Shown here piece after piece: positions 46,571-57,583 of a stretch of DNA of 64,000 nucleotides; within the stretch, counting starts at the first letter, position 1, and each line of letters opens with the position of its first letter. The notes beneath the pieces were generated by a model, which saw only the letters and a list, made by a program, of their open reading frames with translations, was not told the DNA's origin and searched no databases. The DNA is from Thinopyrum elongatum. Taxonomy: Eukaryota > Streptophyta > Magnoliopsida > Poales > Poaceae. A program made the translations under genes and the position numbers. The DNA is taken from contig CM022299.1 of assembly GCA_011799875.1 (NCBI GenBank), forward strand, positions 342,304,307 through 342,368,306, read 5' to 3'.

Positions 46571-46808
46571 AAGACTACTTTAGTATTTTTGAAGGACACA
46601 TCAAAGATTTATGTGGATGATGCGAATTTATATGAATTAAAAGCATGTCAGCATAAATTGTTAGCAGTCGAGACATGGGCAATGATATTTGAGAGTCATG
46701 CTCCTGGGTTAAAAGATAAACTATCCAGTCTGACCAAGATCATTGACCAAAACAAAATAAAGGGAGTGGTTCCAGTAGCAATCCTAGCATTTGCTCCACT
46801 CCAGAGGT
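46570..46808 (+). pseudogene. Possible internal exon of an unidentified gene
   Basis: An acceptor-like ATTGAAG precedes an open stretch of about 79 codons. Its middle reads KACQHKLLAVETWAMIFESH and it ends AILAFAPLQR, followed by a donor-like GAG|GTGACA. The composition is coding-like (no low-complexity). No other exon of the same gene is identified with confidence and no family is recognised. Confidence 0.3.
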
Positions 46809-47118
46809 GACATTCTGTTCTGTTCTCACTTGCAAGCCTGTGCATAACTTCCATGTAATGCCACTAATAGCTGTCTAACCGTGTGATGCAGTAAGATGCA
46901 AAACAAGCTACCCCTCCGCCTCTACAGCAAACAGAAACAAGGTATGGCCAAACGATCTTGCTAATTCTTTGGCAAGCTATCATTGGAAACATATGTGGCA
47001 TCTAACTTTGGGAAACAACAAGTATTCTAGAACACGGTATGCACCCAGCGTGCGCAAGGGGCTGTTCGGGAAGCGTTACCGTGATGAGTCCAGTGAAGAC
47101 TGTAATGTCTTACAGGTA

Positions 47119-47256
47119 CTCCCTTCGTAAACAAATATAAGAGTGTTTAGATCACTACTTTAGTGATCTAAATGCTCTTCCCTAAAGAAATATAAGAACG
47201 TTTGGATCACTACTTTAGTGATCTAAATGCTCTGTTACAATTCTTTACGGAGGGAT
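47119..47256. mobile_element. Stowaway MITE with internal duplication
   Basis: Its ends are CTCCCTTCGTAAACAAATATA and, inverted, ATCCCTCCGTAAAG, with TA at both sides (47117-47118, 47257-47258). The core TAGATCACTACTTTAGTGATC, itself a palindrome, is present twice (about 47148 and 47200) with TCTAAATGCTCT after each. Confidence 0.8.
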
Positions 47257-48574
47257 TACTTCATACATTTCCCAACCACTCACATTGCTACATGGTATTT
47301 ACTTTCAGGAATCTGGATAGACTATATTGGCAAGTTGCGATGGTTATCCAAGTAGTTATCTAATCATACTTATCATTAGCTCTTGCCAATCACATTGTAT
47401 ACGGGTAGTCTATAGTTCTCTATACAAGATGGTTGCTACACCCTTTTGGCCAGTATGGTATGTTAGGTTAGGTCGCATTAGTCTGTGTTAGGATGGATGG
47501 GCTAACATAGTGACATAAAGTCGCCTCATGTGTTCTTTATGTAACCTTGGACGCGTGTATAACCCATCACATGTTCTCCATGCGGTTGTTATTCTTAATT
47601 GTTTTTACTTATCATTGTCTGGTGATATTAGCACATGGATGATTATGTTTGAATCTCATTTGCTCTTTCCAAGATACTTAGCTAACAGACTATGCTTTTG
47701 TTATATCCCTTTCAAGACACTATTTTTCCATGTGTGGTCTAAGATACAACATTGTCCTATACCTGAGCTCAAGTAAAAATAGACAGGAAACTATATGCTG
47801 AAAAGTGGGGTGATATCTTTTCAGTTACTAAATTTGTGCTCCCAATATTGTCAGCAGAATGGTGAAATGACAGGGTTTGCTCTATAGAAAATTTGCAGTT
47901 TCCTTGAACTTTGTTGTAATGATCAATTCAGTTTCCTTGGGCAACTGTTCTGGTCCAAACTAATAAATGCATGGGCTTTCCATGTTTTGTTACCTGTAAG
48001 AAGTTGTAAGAACTTATCTTTGTTTCTTATGTATTTGCTTTGAGCTTTTATATTCTGATAAAGATTGTTCATTGGATTGTTGCTTACATCTTTGATCCGA
48101 TGGCTTTATTATCGGGTTAGGAATAGTCGCACCCGCAGGAAATATACCAGAGCATTTAGACCACTAAAGTAGTGATCCAAACGTTCTTATATTTCTTTAC
48201 GGGACCGCACCCGAAGGAAAATATTTGGTATGAAATGAACATTCCCGTAGCTTAAATGGAGTAGCTTAAAATTAACTGAAACCATTTGTGCTTCGAGCAA
48301 CATTTTTATTTCATAGTAGAATTATGCAATCTTGGTTCAGTAGAATTATGCAATCTTGGTTCAGTTTTACCGATGCAGGATTATGGTTGTGTTAGATCAA
48401 AATTTACATTGACTGCATTACACTGTAATGTTTTTTGGTTAGACTGGCATGTAGAACAAACTATATGCTGGCCATCAGCATGTTTTAGCCTCTTAGGCAT
48501 ATATTAGATAAGTATATTTAAGAAATGATTGATGTTTTATGAACATCGAGAAAAGTAATGGTTTGTGTTATGGA
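47257..48574. other. AT-rich intron-like stretch with a second Stowaway relic
   Basis: At about 48145-48200 the phrase GACCACTAAAGTAGTGATCC followed by AAACGTTCTTATATTTCTTTA is an inverted, diverged copy of the MITE at 47119. A 24-base phrase (AGTAGAATTATGCAATCTTGG plus TTC) is tandemly repeated at 48315-48363. No gene is seen. Confidence 0.5.
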
Positions 48575-48721
48575 CTGCCCATCCAAGGTTGGGCAAGAAA
48601 CTATGCACATAGGAAACAGATCCAACATAATTTCTATGATCATTCACTGTGAATGATCATAGAAATTATGTTGGATCTGTTTCCTATGTGCATAGTTTCT
48701 TGTCCAACCTTGGATGGGCAG
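48575..48721. repeat. Near-perfect 147-bp palindrome
   Basis: The left arm (48575-48647) and right arm (48649-48721) are inverse complements with one mismatch, in the GTTGGGCAAG/CTTGTCCAAC pair. The single unpaired base at 48648 is the centre. A transcript would fold into a 73-bp hairpin without a loop. No target duplication or known MITE end is visible. No protein is encoded. Confidence 0.95.
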
Positions 48722-49207
48722 AAAGAATAACATGTGAATTCTTCCACTAGGTGATCTTAATAGCCAAAATATATAAAGGCTAATTTTGTCGGCCAATAAA
48801 GATAATAGCAAATTCTGGTGCACCAAATACTTAAAATGATTTATTTTTGTTCCTATTTACTATTACTGATTTGTTTCCGGTAAACCACCTAGGTTATAGC
48901 ATTGTGAAGTAGAAAGCATGATCCCAGTTTACTGTTTTTTCTGCTTAGTGTAAGTAATATAATCTAATGGGATGGAGTACTATCTAATTCTTTTACTATT
49001 ATTGATTTGTTTCCGGTAAACCCCCTAGGTTCACATTATTGCCACTTTAGACATGGTAATTGGTAGTATATATACTTTGTGTTTGGATGTGTGCATTTTG
49101 TTGCCATGGTCCAATATTCTTACAAAAATAGTAATTAGAGTGTCCTGACGTTCTATATTTCTCTTTTAATCGGAAATTTGTGCCAGATGCTTCATGTTTC
49201 CTTTTAA
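48722..49207. other. AT-rich stretch with a short dispersed duplication
   Basis: ATTGATTTGTTTCCGGTAAACC followed by CCCTAGGTT occurs at about 49000, with a copy (one or two changes) at about 48862, spaced about 139 bases. Nothing else is seen. Confidence 0.5.
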
Positions 49208-49452
49208 AATAAAAAGAAATGAACTGTTATTCTTATTTAATGGTGTTTTCTTTGTTCTCTTTTAAACTCAGTCCTCTTGTAATGTGTGTTTTGTTCCTCT
49301 CCCATGCATTCCTTTCTTATGCTTTATGTGATAAAAAGAAATGAGCTGCCATTCTTATTTAATGGCATTTTCTTTGTTCTCTTTTAAACTCAGTCCTCTT
49401 GTAATGTGTGTTTTGTTCCTCTCCCATGCATTCCTTTTTTATGCTTTATGTG
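49208..49452. repeat. Tandem duplication, unit 122 bp
   Basis: AAACTCAGTCCTCTTGTAATG occurs at 49264 and 49386, and both copies extend from AAAAAGAAATGA to TGCTTTATGTGAT with only a few differences. It is recent. A short frame across it is not supported as a gene. Confidence 0.85.
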
Positions 49453-51980
49453 ATTCTGTTTTTGTTGTAATGCATGCAATAGGCTTGTCATTTGATAGAT
49501 GCAATAATAGGCACTGGCTTCTCTGGTGTAGAGACAAGTTGAAGCACTACAACGACACAATGGGGCCTTATCTAATGAGTTCTGGAAATAGGTCATACCA
49601 TTAAGTAGAACCATGAAGGCAATGATGGGGCAAAGCTTCTCTAGGAAAGGACTTGCGATCCCCTTCTAGTACCAAGCGGTGGCACCGGGTAAGACGTTGA
49701 TGCATCACAAGACGGGTCTCGGCTGCAGCCTCCCTCCCTGCCCTGGAATCCAAGCATTTGTTGCGTACATCCATGAGCTCCATCTCTCCATCCCTCCACC
49801 GAGCAGGAGAACACACGCAAGAGGATCAAACCCAACCTAACGGACGCTACTCCTTCCTGCCACACCCCTGTGTCCCGTTCAGCTGGTGGGATCTCACTTT
49901 TCGCTCACTTTTCGTAATTATTTCGCAAGCTGGTAGAACTTGCATGCCCATAAGGCCATAACATATGTTTCTTTGATCATTCTTGATAACAAGATACATT
50001 TAGAATATGGTCATTATATGTTGTCATTTGGTTTAGAACTATGTAGCGACAGGCATATATTTAATTAAACACAATATATGTTAGATCAGACAACTGAATC
50101 CATGAGTTACAAACATTTGATTTTGCTCCCTGATCTGGTTTATTCAGTAGGTTTAGTACCAAGAATAGTATTTTCTTTCTTTGATTACTGTATAGAGAAG
50201 AGTGACTAAGAGACCCGCTTGCCGCCCGGAGTCCCTCTGGGGAGGTCATTCCCTCTATTACCTTGTGTTTTTTGTGTTGTCACATAGATCCAAGCAATTG
50301 TTTTACATAGACTAAGCAAACAAAACACAAAAATACACTAGCAAATATATTAATGTTCTCATTCAGTAGCCTGCCCATGATTTAGGTTCTCATTGCCTCT
50401 ATTTGCTTGTGTTTTTTGTGTTGCCATGCAGATCACAGGTTGCATGTATGAATATCTAAGCGGGCTACTTAATCTGTTTACTGAATCAAGACATGTTTAT
50501 ATATGCCAAAACGTCTCGCATATGTTTGAGAGAGAGAAAATAGTGTATGTCAATCTGGACAATAAATACACATGTTGCTTACATGTTTATCCTTCAGAGT
50601 ATTCCAAACCCCAGTTGTATGTCAATATTTTTCTTGAACTATTGTTTTGTTGATTCAAATTATTTAATGAACTTTGATTTTTTAATCTTATGTAATTAAA
50701 TGTCAGTGACAAGGTGTCTTTGTATATTTGAAGTAATTCTCAGAAGGTCGCATCGAACTTATTATTATGGTTTTGTCCTAAACCTTGAAATTTCTGGTGC
50801 ATTATGCTACATATTATATGAAATGCATCTATGAAATGTAATTGGTCTTAGTGTTTTGGACCTTCACGTTTTGATTACCGGGCTGAATATGATTGAATTA
50901 AGTCGAGATGCTTCATCGGCTTTGTTACCGGGTTAGGTATGATGCACCCGGCCGAACCGGGTGCGGCAAGCCGCACTGCCTAACTAGTAGGTGACTAACG
51001 CTGGCTGTGCGTGGCCAAACCTTCCTTTTTATTGCTCTTCTTGACGCACAAGTCTGCATGGAAAAAGGAAACGAAATCTCCTGCGTGTATGTATTGCCAA
51101 CTTTAGCTAGCTAGCCACCGACGGCTCCTTTACTTTCCAAATGTGCTGCACAAGGCTTTCTCATGAGCGCAAACAAGTCAGATGCATACCAAACAATGCA
51201 TCGTGGGCACCTTAGTTACCTGGTATTGCGGGTACTCGGAGGCGTATATCTGCGCTCTTGCCGGCCAGCCGCAAATACGAATATATACCTATACAGAGTA
51301 TGTCAACGAGCAAGTGTTCGGGTATATATAAACGCGACCTCTCCGGCCGGCCGCAGATACCCGAATACGTTATATGTATATGTACAAAGCTAGACTACTA
51401 CATCTAGTCTACGTGCATGTGGCCACTACGTGTGCAACTTGCACCAAGATTTCATGCACGTGCATGTGCAAGAACGTGGGCAGCTTGCTATGCATGCTTG
51501 TGCCATGCTAAATTAATTTTGTCTTTGTATTATTAATTAACTTGCCACTGCATATAAATGGCCCAGCATCAAAACTCATTACGAAAAATTATTATTTTAT
51601 GCAGCGGTGCACAAAAACCCATCGAACAAATGCCCCCTCGTCGAGTTGAGCTTGAGTGCGAAGAAAATCGAGCTTGACTCCACGACTATTTTTTTCTCTT
51701 TCCTTGACGCATGATTCATATGCAGCCTGAAGAACAGGTTCGAAGTTGACATCTCCGTGGCGATGTGCGCGCCATTCCGAAGATGATTGATTAGTAACAA
51801 TGTGTCTTAGTGTAGGTATGTCCATCCACACGTGTGTTCTTTAGGGAGCTCGTTGGATCATATAACAGCCACGATGCCAGCCAAGGAGGCAACCCTATCT
51901 CGTCTTCATTCCATGGCGAAACATCATGCCTTGTCCTGAAAAAAAAATTACCAACCTTGTCACGACCGTCTAGCTGCTAC
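49453..51980. other. Intergenic/intron-like stretch
   Basis: A coding-like piece at about 50434-50605 (after TTGCCATGCAG; contains YICQNVSHMFEREKIVYVN) may be an exon relic, but no gene model can be closed. CGGCCGGCCGCAAATAC-type phrases repeat around 51260-51360. No other feature is recognised. Confidence 0.35.
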
Positions 51981-52290
51981 CACTAGTAGAAAACAGGGCT
52001 TTGGTCCAGGCCGGCTAAGCCCATTAATCCCGGTTCACTCACGAACCGGGACCAAAGGGGGCATCAGTTCCGGTTCGTGAGGCCAGGGGGCCGGCCGGGC
52101 CTCGTGGTGCATTGGTCCCGGTTCGTCTGGACCCTTTGGTCCCGGTTTCAGACAAGAACCGGGACCAATGGGCCTCGCTCCTGGCCCACAACCATTGGTC
52201 CTTGTTCGTGGCTGCAACCGGGACTAAAGGGGGTCCCGGTTCCAGCCCCTTTAGTCCCGGTTCCAGCCATGAACCGGGACCAATGAGATG
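51981..52290. repeat. Left subterminal repeat cluster
   Basis: About nine copies of the 10-base core TCCCGGTT(C/T) or its complement AACCGGGACC, often paired as inverted repeats across 15-20 bases (TTCACTCACGAACCGGGACC). Such sites bind the element's accessory protein and give imperfect hairpins. A TATA-like CTATATATAC follows at 52292-52301. Confidence 0.8.
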
Positions 52291-52328
52291 CCTATATATA
52301 CCCCCTTGCCCGCGAGCAGAGCAGTGGA

Positions 52329-53663
52329 GTGCTCTATTTTTTTTTGGCCGGCCGTGGGAGAGCTTTGTGGTGCTCTAGCCCACCTCCTATGCACATGAGG
52401 TGTTCGATGAAATGCCCGAGCCACACTTCAGCTTTCTCCTCTCGAAGCTCCTTGTCCAAGCTCCCACCATCATTCTTCAATATCATGACGCACGTCCTAG
52501 TTCATCTAGTCGACGAGATTCTCGTTCTGGGCCCTGTATTTCTACACAATATGTTCCCCTTTGAGAGGTTCATGGGAGTCCTAAAGAAATATGTCCGTAA
52601 CCGCGCTAGGCCAGAAGGAAGCATCTCCATGGGCCATCAAACTGAGGATATCATTGGGTTTTGTGTTGACTTCATTCCTGACCTTAAGAAGATTGGTCTC
52701 CCTCAATCGCGGTATGAGGGGAGACTGACTGGAAAAGGCACGCTAGGAGGGGACTCAATAATATGTAGGGACGAGCATTCTTGGTCTCAAGCACACTACA
52801 CAGTTCTACAGAACTCTACCTTGGTGACCCCGTATGTCGATGAACACAAGAACATTCGGCGCTCCAAACACCCGGAGCAGTGTGACGACTGGATTACATG
52901 TGAACACATTAGGACTTTCGGCAGTTGGTTGCAAACACGTCTCAGGGATGACAACACTGTTTCTGATGAGCTGTACTCGTTGGCCAGGGGACCATCTTCG
53001 ACTGTATTGACTTACAAAGGGTACGAGATAAATGGGAATACATTTTACACGATCGCCCAAGATCAAAAAAGCACCAACCAAAACAGCGGTGTCCGCTTTG
53101 ATGCAGCAACCAAGAGGGGAAAGGACACATATTATGGTTACATAGTGGACATATGGGAACTTGACTACGGACATGATTTTAAGGTCCCTTTGTTTCAGTG
53201 CAAATGGGTCAATCTGTCAGGAGGCGAGGTACAGGTAGACCCACAGTACGGAATGACAACAGTGGATCTGAACAATCTTAGGTACACAGACGAACCATTC
53301 GTCCTAGCCAATGATGTGGCGCAGGTTTTCTATGTGAAGGACATGTCTACCAAACTGAGAAAAAAAAAAGATAAGAAAGCGAATACATCATACGATGAAC
53401 CAAAGCGCCACATAGTTCTTTCAGGAAAAAGAGACATTGTGGGATTGGAGGGCAAGACAGACATGTCTGAAGATTATGAAAAGTTTCATGAAATTCCTCC
53501 CTTCAAAGTCAAGGCTAACCCAAGCACCCTGTTAAACGATGAAGATTATCCATGGTTACGGCGCAATAAGCAAAGGACACAAGTGAAGAAAAACAAAAGA
53601 CTTTCTCTCCACAACTATTCTGATGATGCCTTAGATCTAGAATATCACTGCAGTTACATGTGA
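52329..53663 (+). pseudogene. CACTA transposase C-terminal part (DUF4218 + DUF4216), DDE part deleted
   Basis: The frame has 444 residues. Residues about 49-140 match DUF4218 (VDEILVLGPVFLHNMFPFER, YVRNRARPEGSI). Residues about 268-340 match DUF4216 (YYGYIVDIWELDYG, then VPLFQCKWV, then EPFVLANDVAQVFYV). In complete TNP2-like transposases these follow the Transposase_21 DDE domain, which is not present here. The first 48 residues come from leader sequence in another frame (an alternative frame reads AHEVFDEMPEPHFSFLL), so the 5' end is joined to the tail by internal deletion. The product cannot be a catalytic transposase. The frame ends TGA at 53661-53663. Confidence 0.8.
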
Positions 53664-53670
53664 AGAAATG

Positions 53671-54215
53671 AAATGCCTTTTGTAACAGATGAGTTTCCGT
53701 ATGAAACCCTAATACTTCGAAAGAGATTGTTCGTTTTGTACACGAAGTGCATCCAGTTTTTGCCGTAATCCTTTCAACTTTTTAGCACATGCTATGTGGG
53801 TGAAATGATGATACCATGCCAACTTTCAACCTTTTCAGAGTTCATTTGTAGTACTTTTCAATTTCAGGGTCATTTAGCTTAAAAAAATCAGTAAATGCAT
53901 GAAAAATACCAAATGAAGTCAGAAAGGGTTCAAAATTGATGATGTGGCTATGAATGGTTCATTTTGAATACACAAAAAGTCTGGAGTTCAAATAAGTTCA
54001 AAAAAAATCCCTTTGTAACAGATGAGTTTTCGTCCGAAACCCTCATACTTCGAAAGAGATTATCCATTTTGTACACGAAGTGCATCCAGTTTTTGCCGTA
54101 ACCCTCTCAACTTTTTAGCACATGCTATGTGGGTGAAATGATGATACCATGCCAACTTTCAACCTTTTCAGAGTTCATTTGTAGTGCTTTTCAATTTCAG
54201 GATCATTTAGCTCAA
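53671..54215. repeat. Tandem duplication, unit 333 bp
   Basis: TGTAACAGATGAGTTT occurs at 53681 and 54014, with about 205 bases matching in each copy (GTACACGAAGTGCATCCAG, GCCAACTTTCAACCTTTTC). It lies directly 3' of the transposase remnant. Confidence 0.85.
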
Positions 54216-54870
54216 AGAATGAACTAATAGCAAAAAGAATGAACTAGAAAACTTTTATGAAACTCTAATAGCAAAAAGAATGAACTAAAAATAATCAATT
54301 AAAATATTCTATTATGATCAACTAAAACAAAACTATAATACTCTTCAATAGCAAAAAGAATCAATTAAAATATTCTGTTATGATCAACTAAAACAAAACT
54401 ATAATACTCTTCAATAGCAAAAAGAATCAACTAAAAAGCTTTTATAGCAACTTAAATTATCAAAGTATTTTTTGTTCAAAACAGTAATAGCAAAAAGAAT
54501 TATCATAAAGAAATTTTTTGTTAGAAACTTTAATAGCAAAAAGAATTTTTATAAAGAATTTTTTTGATAGAAACTAAAATAACAAAATCTATTTTTGAAT
54601 ATAATGATAAAACATAGTAAAATTAAATAGCAGGAAAAAGAATCACTCAAAAATATATTTTTATAGTGAAGTTATTCACAAACTAGTGATTCACACAAAT
54701 TTCAAAGAATTCAAATTTAAACTATTCAAATTTAAAAACTAATGGCACTAACAGAAAGTTTATAATTTTTCTGACCTAAAAGCAAAAAGAATTAAAAAAA
54801 ATAAAGCAAAAAAACAAAAGATAATAAATAATGCAAAAAACAAAACAAAAATACTGGAAAAAATTAAAAA
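54216..54870. repeat. A-rich repeats based on AATAGCAAAAAGAAT
   Basis: AATAGCAAAAAGAAT(C/G/T) occurs about eight times at irregular spacing between 54227 and 54550. A longer unit with AATTAAAATATTCT(A/G)TTATGATC occurs twice (about 54297 and 54363). It is non-coding and very AT-rich. Confidence 0.75.
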
Positions 54871-55084
54871 AATGCCGCCCACTGGGCCACACGGCCTGCA
54901 TACGACTAGAAACCCATCTGTACATGGGCCAGGATGCAGGCCCGCAGGCCCAATAGGCCCAACATGGCAGTGACAAGGGTAGGCAAGTACTGCCTGCATA
55001 TTAGAGAGGAGCTCAACACCTCTGCCGCGACGCAGCTTATAAACAGGTGCTGAGCTCTCTCAGCTAGCGAGGTGGGACTAAACT

Positions 55085-55355
55085 CCCACCACACCACCGC
55101 TGTGCCACCCTTTCGTCCCGGTTGGTGGCACCAACCGGGACCAATGCCAACCTTTGGTCCCGGTTCATGGCAACAACCGGGACGAATGCCCCCCTTTGGT
55201 CCCGGTTCGTGCCACCAACCGGGACCAAAGGTCTTTGCTTCCCGCCCTTTGGGCTGCTGAAAAGAGACCTTTGGTCCCGGTTGGTGGCACGAACCGGGAC
55301 CAAAGGGGGGCATTCGTCCCGGTTGTTGCCACGAACCCGGACCAATGCTCTGTCT
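55085..55355. repeat. Internal copy of subterminal repeats
   Basis: GGTCCCGGTT...AACCGGGAC hairpin pairs like those at the element ends occur about six times here, far from either end. They are followed by a TATA-like TCTATATAAG at about 55350 and a leader. It looks like a second promoter region, or a captured end of a related CACTA element, upstream of the second gene. Confidence 0.8.
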
Positions 55356-55389
55356 ATATAAGTAACACTTGTGAAAATTTTCATTCTCA

Positions 55390-55700
55390 CCTCGCAGTTG
55401 CCCCCGACGACGCCGACGACATCGACGCCGCCAGGCTGCCCCGACGCCGTCCGCCACCCCTGCCGTCGCCCGTGCCTCGTCGTCGTCGTCGCCGTCGCCG
55501 ACGTCGTCCCCGAGCAAGCGCGCCCCTGCCCCCGCCCCTGCCCCGCTCCCGAGCGCGCCGGCCGGCCGCGCCCCTGCCCCGGCCCCGGCCAGCCCCCACC
55601 GTCGCCGTCGCCGTGCCCTCGCCGCCCCCGCCGTCGCCCTCGCCGGCCGCCACCGCTGTGAGCCGTCGCCGCTCCGGCTCTCTGTATGATGAATTTTTAT
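55390..55700 (+). other. GC-rich leader-like stretch
   Basis: CGCCG/CCGTCG-rich DNA is open in several frames on both strands. It probably is the untranslated or first-exon region of the second gene after the promoter at about 55350. No start codon can be chosen. Confidence 0.4.
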
Positions 55701-55974
55701 GCGATTTTTTTTGATGATTTTTTTGTTCATATATATAATGTATATATGTATGTGGATATATGTATGTATGGATGTGGCTATGTATGTATGGATATAATGT
55801 TCATAGCATTTTTTTTGTTCATATATGTTTTTTTTCATATATGTATTAATTTTTTTATTTAGGTTGTTAGTACATATCGATTTTAGGTTAGTGCATTTTA
55901 GGTTAGTGATTTAGTGCATTTTAGGTTTGTTGTACTGTTAGTGCATTTTAGGTTAGTAGATTTTAGGTTAGTGG

Positions 55975-56175
55975 AGAGGAAAAAGGAAAATAAGGAAAAA
56001 GAAGAAAAGAGGAAGAAGGAAGAAGAAAAAGAAGGAGAGGAAAAAGGAAAATAAGAAGAGGAAGAAGGAGAAGAAGAAGGAGAAGAAGAGGAGAGAAAAA
56101 ATAAGAAGAGGAAGAAGAAGAAAAAAAAAAGAGGAGAAGAAGAAGGAATAGAGGAGAAGAAGAACAAAATAGAAT
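55975..56175. repeat. Purine-rich GAA/GGA tract
   Basis: About 200 bases are almost purely A/G on the plus strand (GAAGAAGAAGGAG variants). Ser/Phe-rich frames on the minus strand are artefacts. Such tracts can form triplex DNA. Confidence 0.9.
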
Positions 56176-56449
56176 GCAAGATCGATGGATGGATGGATGA
56201 CTCGTACGCACGTGGCTTTTTACTTGCTGCAGCAGCAGTTGCCGCCCTCGTCGGCCGAGCAGTGGGCCTTGCTCGGGTCGTAGCCGAAACGGCTGCACTC
56301 CTCTTGCAGGCGTCGACGGCCCACCGCGGTGACTTCTCGCAGCTCGGTTGGGCGGCGCAGGCCCATGGCTCTGCTGGGCCTGCGCACACGCAACGACATC
56401 AGTTCACCTGCCTCTATTCCTTCTTCTTCTCCTCTTCTTATTTTTTATT

Positions 56450-56765
56450 GGGAATGAGGGTGTCGAGGATCGCCGAGCGGTCGAGGGTCGGGAATTAGGG
56501 TAGAGGGTCGAGGGTCACCAAGGGGTCGAGGTTCGAGGATCGCCGAGGGGTCGAGGGTCGAGGTTCGAGGATCGCCGAGGGGTCGAGGGTCGAGGGTCGC
56601 CGAGGGGTTGAGGGTCGAGGTTCGAGGATCGCCAAGGGGTCGAGGGTCGCTGAGGGGTCGAGGTTCGAGGATCGCCGAGGGGTCGAGGGTCGAGGTTCGA
56701 GGATCGCCAAGGGGTCGAGGGTCGTCGAGGGGTCGAGGGTCAAGGATCACCGAGGGGTCGAAGGA
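56450..56765. repeat. GGTCGAGG minisatellite
   Basis: Units built from GGTCGAGG(G/T)TCG and AGGATCGCC(G/A)AGG are arranged in a higher-order period of about 37-65 bases over 310 bases. The Arg/Gly-rich and Asp/Pro-rich frames on the two strands are translations of the repeat. Confidence 0.9.
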
Positions 56766-56774
56766 TGCCCCCAT

Positions 56775-57240
56775 TATGGATGTGCATAATTAAGTTGATC
56801 CATATTTTTTCTGATCTCATCTACGCTTCTATATGTGCACGTTCTCTTGTGTCAAAGTACTGAAGAAATCCATGGTTTCATAATTAGCCGGAAGTAACAG
56901 GCGCATGATGGTATGAAGCTCTCCAAAATTATTTTGGAACGGAGTCTTGATAGGATAATTCGCTTTTTGGTACGAAGTTCAGCAAAGGCCTTCCAAATAG
57001 CGATATTCGAAAGGCTCTTGCTGAACTTCGTACCAAAAAGCTAATTATCCTATCCGGGACTCCGTTCCAAAACAATTTTGGAGAGCTTCGTACCATTATG
57101 CGCCTGTTACTTCCGGCTAATGATGAAGTCATAGTTTTCTTGAATCCTTTGACACTAGACAATGTGACATATAGAAGGGTAGATGAGATCAAGAAAAATA
57201 GGGACCATTTTCTGCACATCCAGAATGGCGCCATTTTGTT
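56775..57240. repeat. Large spacerless inverted repeat
   Basis: The centre lies between 57001 and 57002. Inner arms of about 110 bases (56890-57000 and 57003-57118) match closely, for example AGCCGGAAGTAACAGGCGCAT against ATGCGCCTGTTACTTCCGGCT. The match continues, more diverged, to about 56775 and 57240 (TGATCTCATCTACGCTTCTATATG against CATATAGAAGGGTAGATGAGATCA). Part of the right arm is an open frame, so the left arm is probably an inverted duplicate of a coding piece. Confidence 0.85.
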
Positions 57241-57583
57241 AAATCCCTTGTTTGACATTCATGAGAGAGGCGGTCCGGACGTCGGACATTCATGAGAGAG
57301 GCAGTCCGGTCCGGTCGCCGGACATGTCATGTGATAGGTAGTATTTTTTTTGTTCATATAAAACTCCGGTAACTCTTCAACATGAGGGGGGACGGTGATC
57401 AACCCCCTCTCGCCCGACCAAACCCTAGAAGCATCGAGGCCACCCCAAACCCTAGAAGCGTTGCCGAGGCCACCCCAAACCCTAGAAGCATTGTGATTAG
57501 CTAGCTAGGTCTATGTTTGCCACTAATATATCCATCTCTCATGTTTGTATATTAATTGCCATGTTGTAATATTTGCAGAAACT

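Noticed and set aside
55906..56390. Ser/Phe-rich minus-strand frame as a membrane protein
   Set aside because: It is caused by the GAA-rich purine tract.
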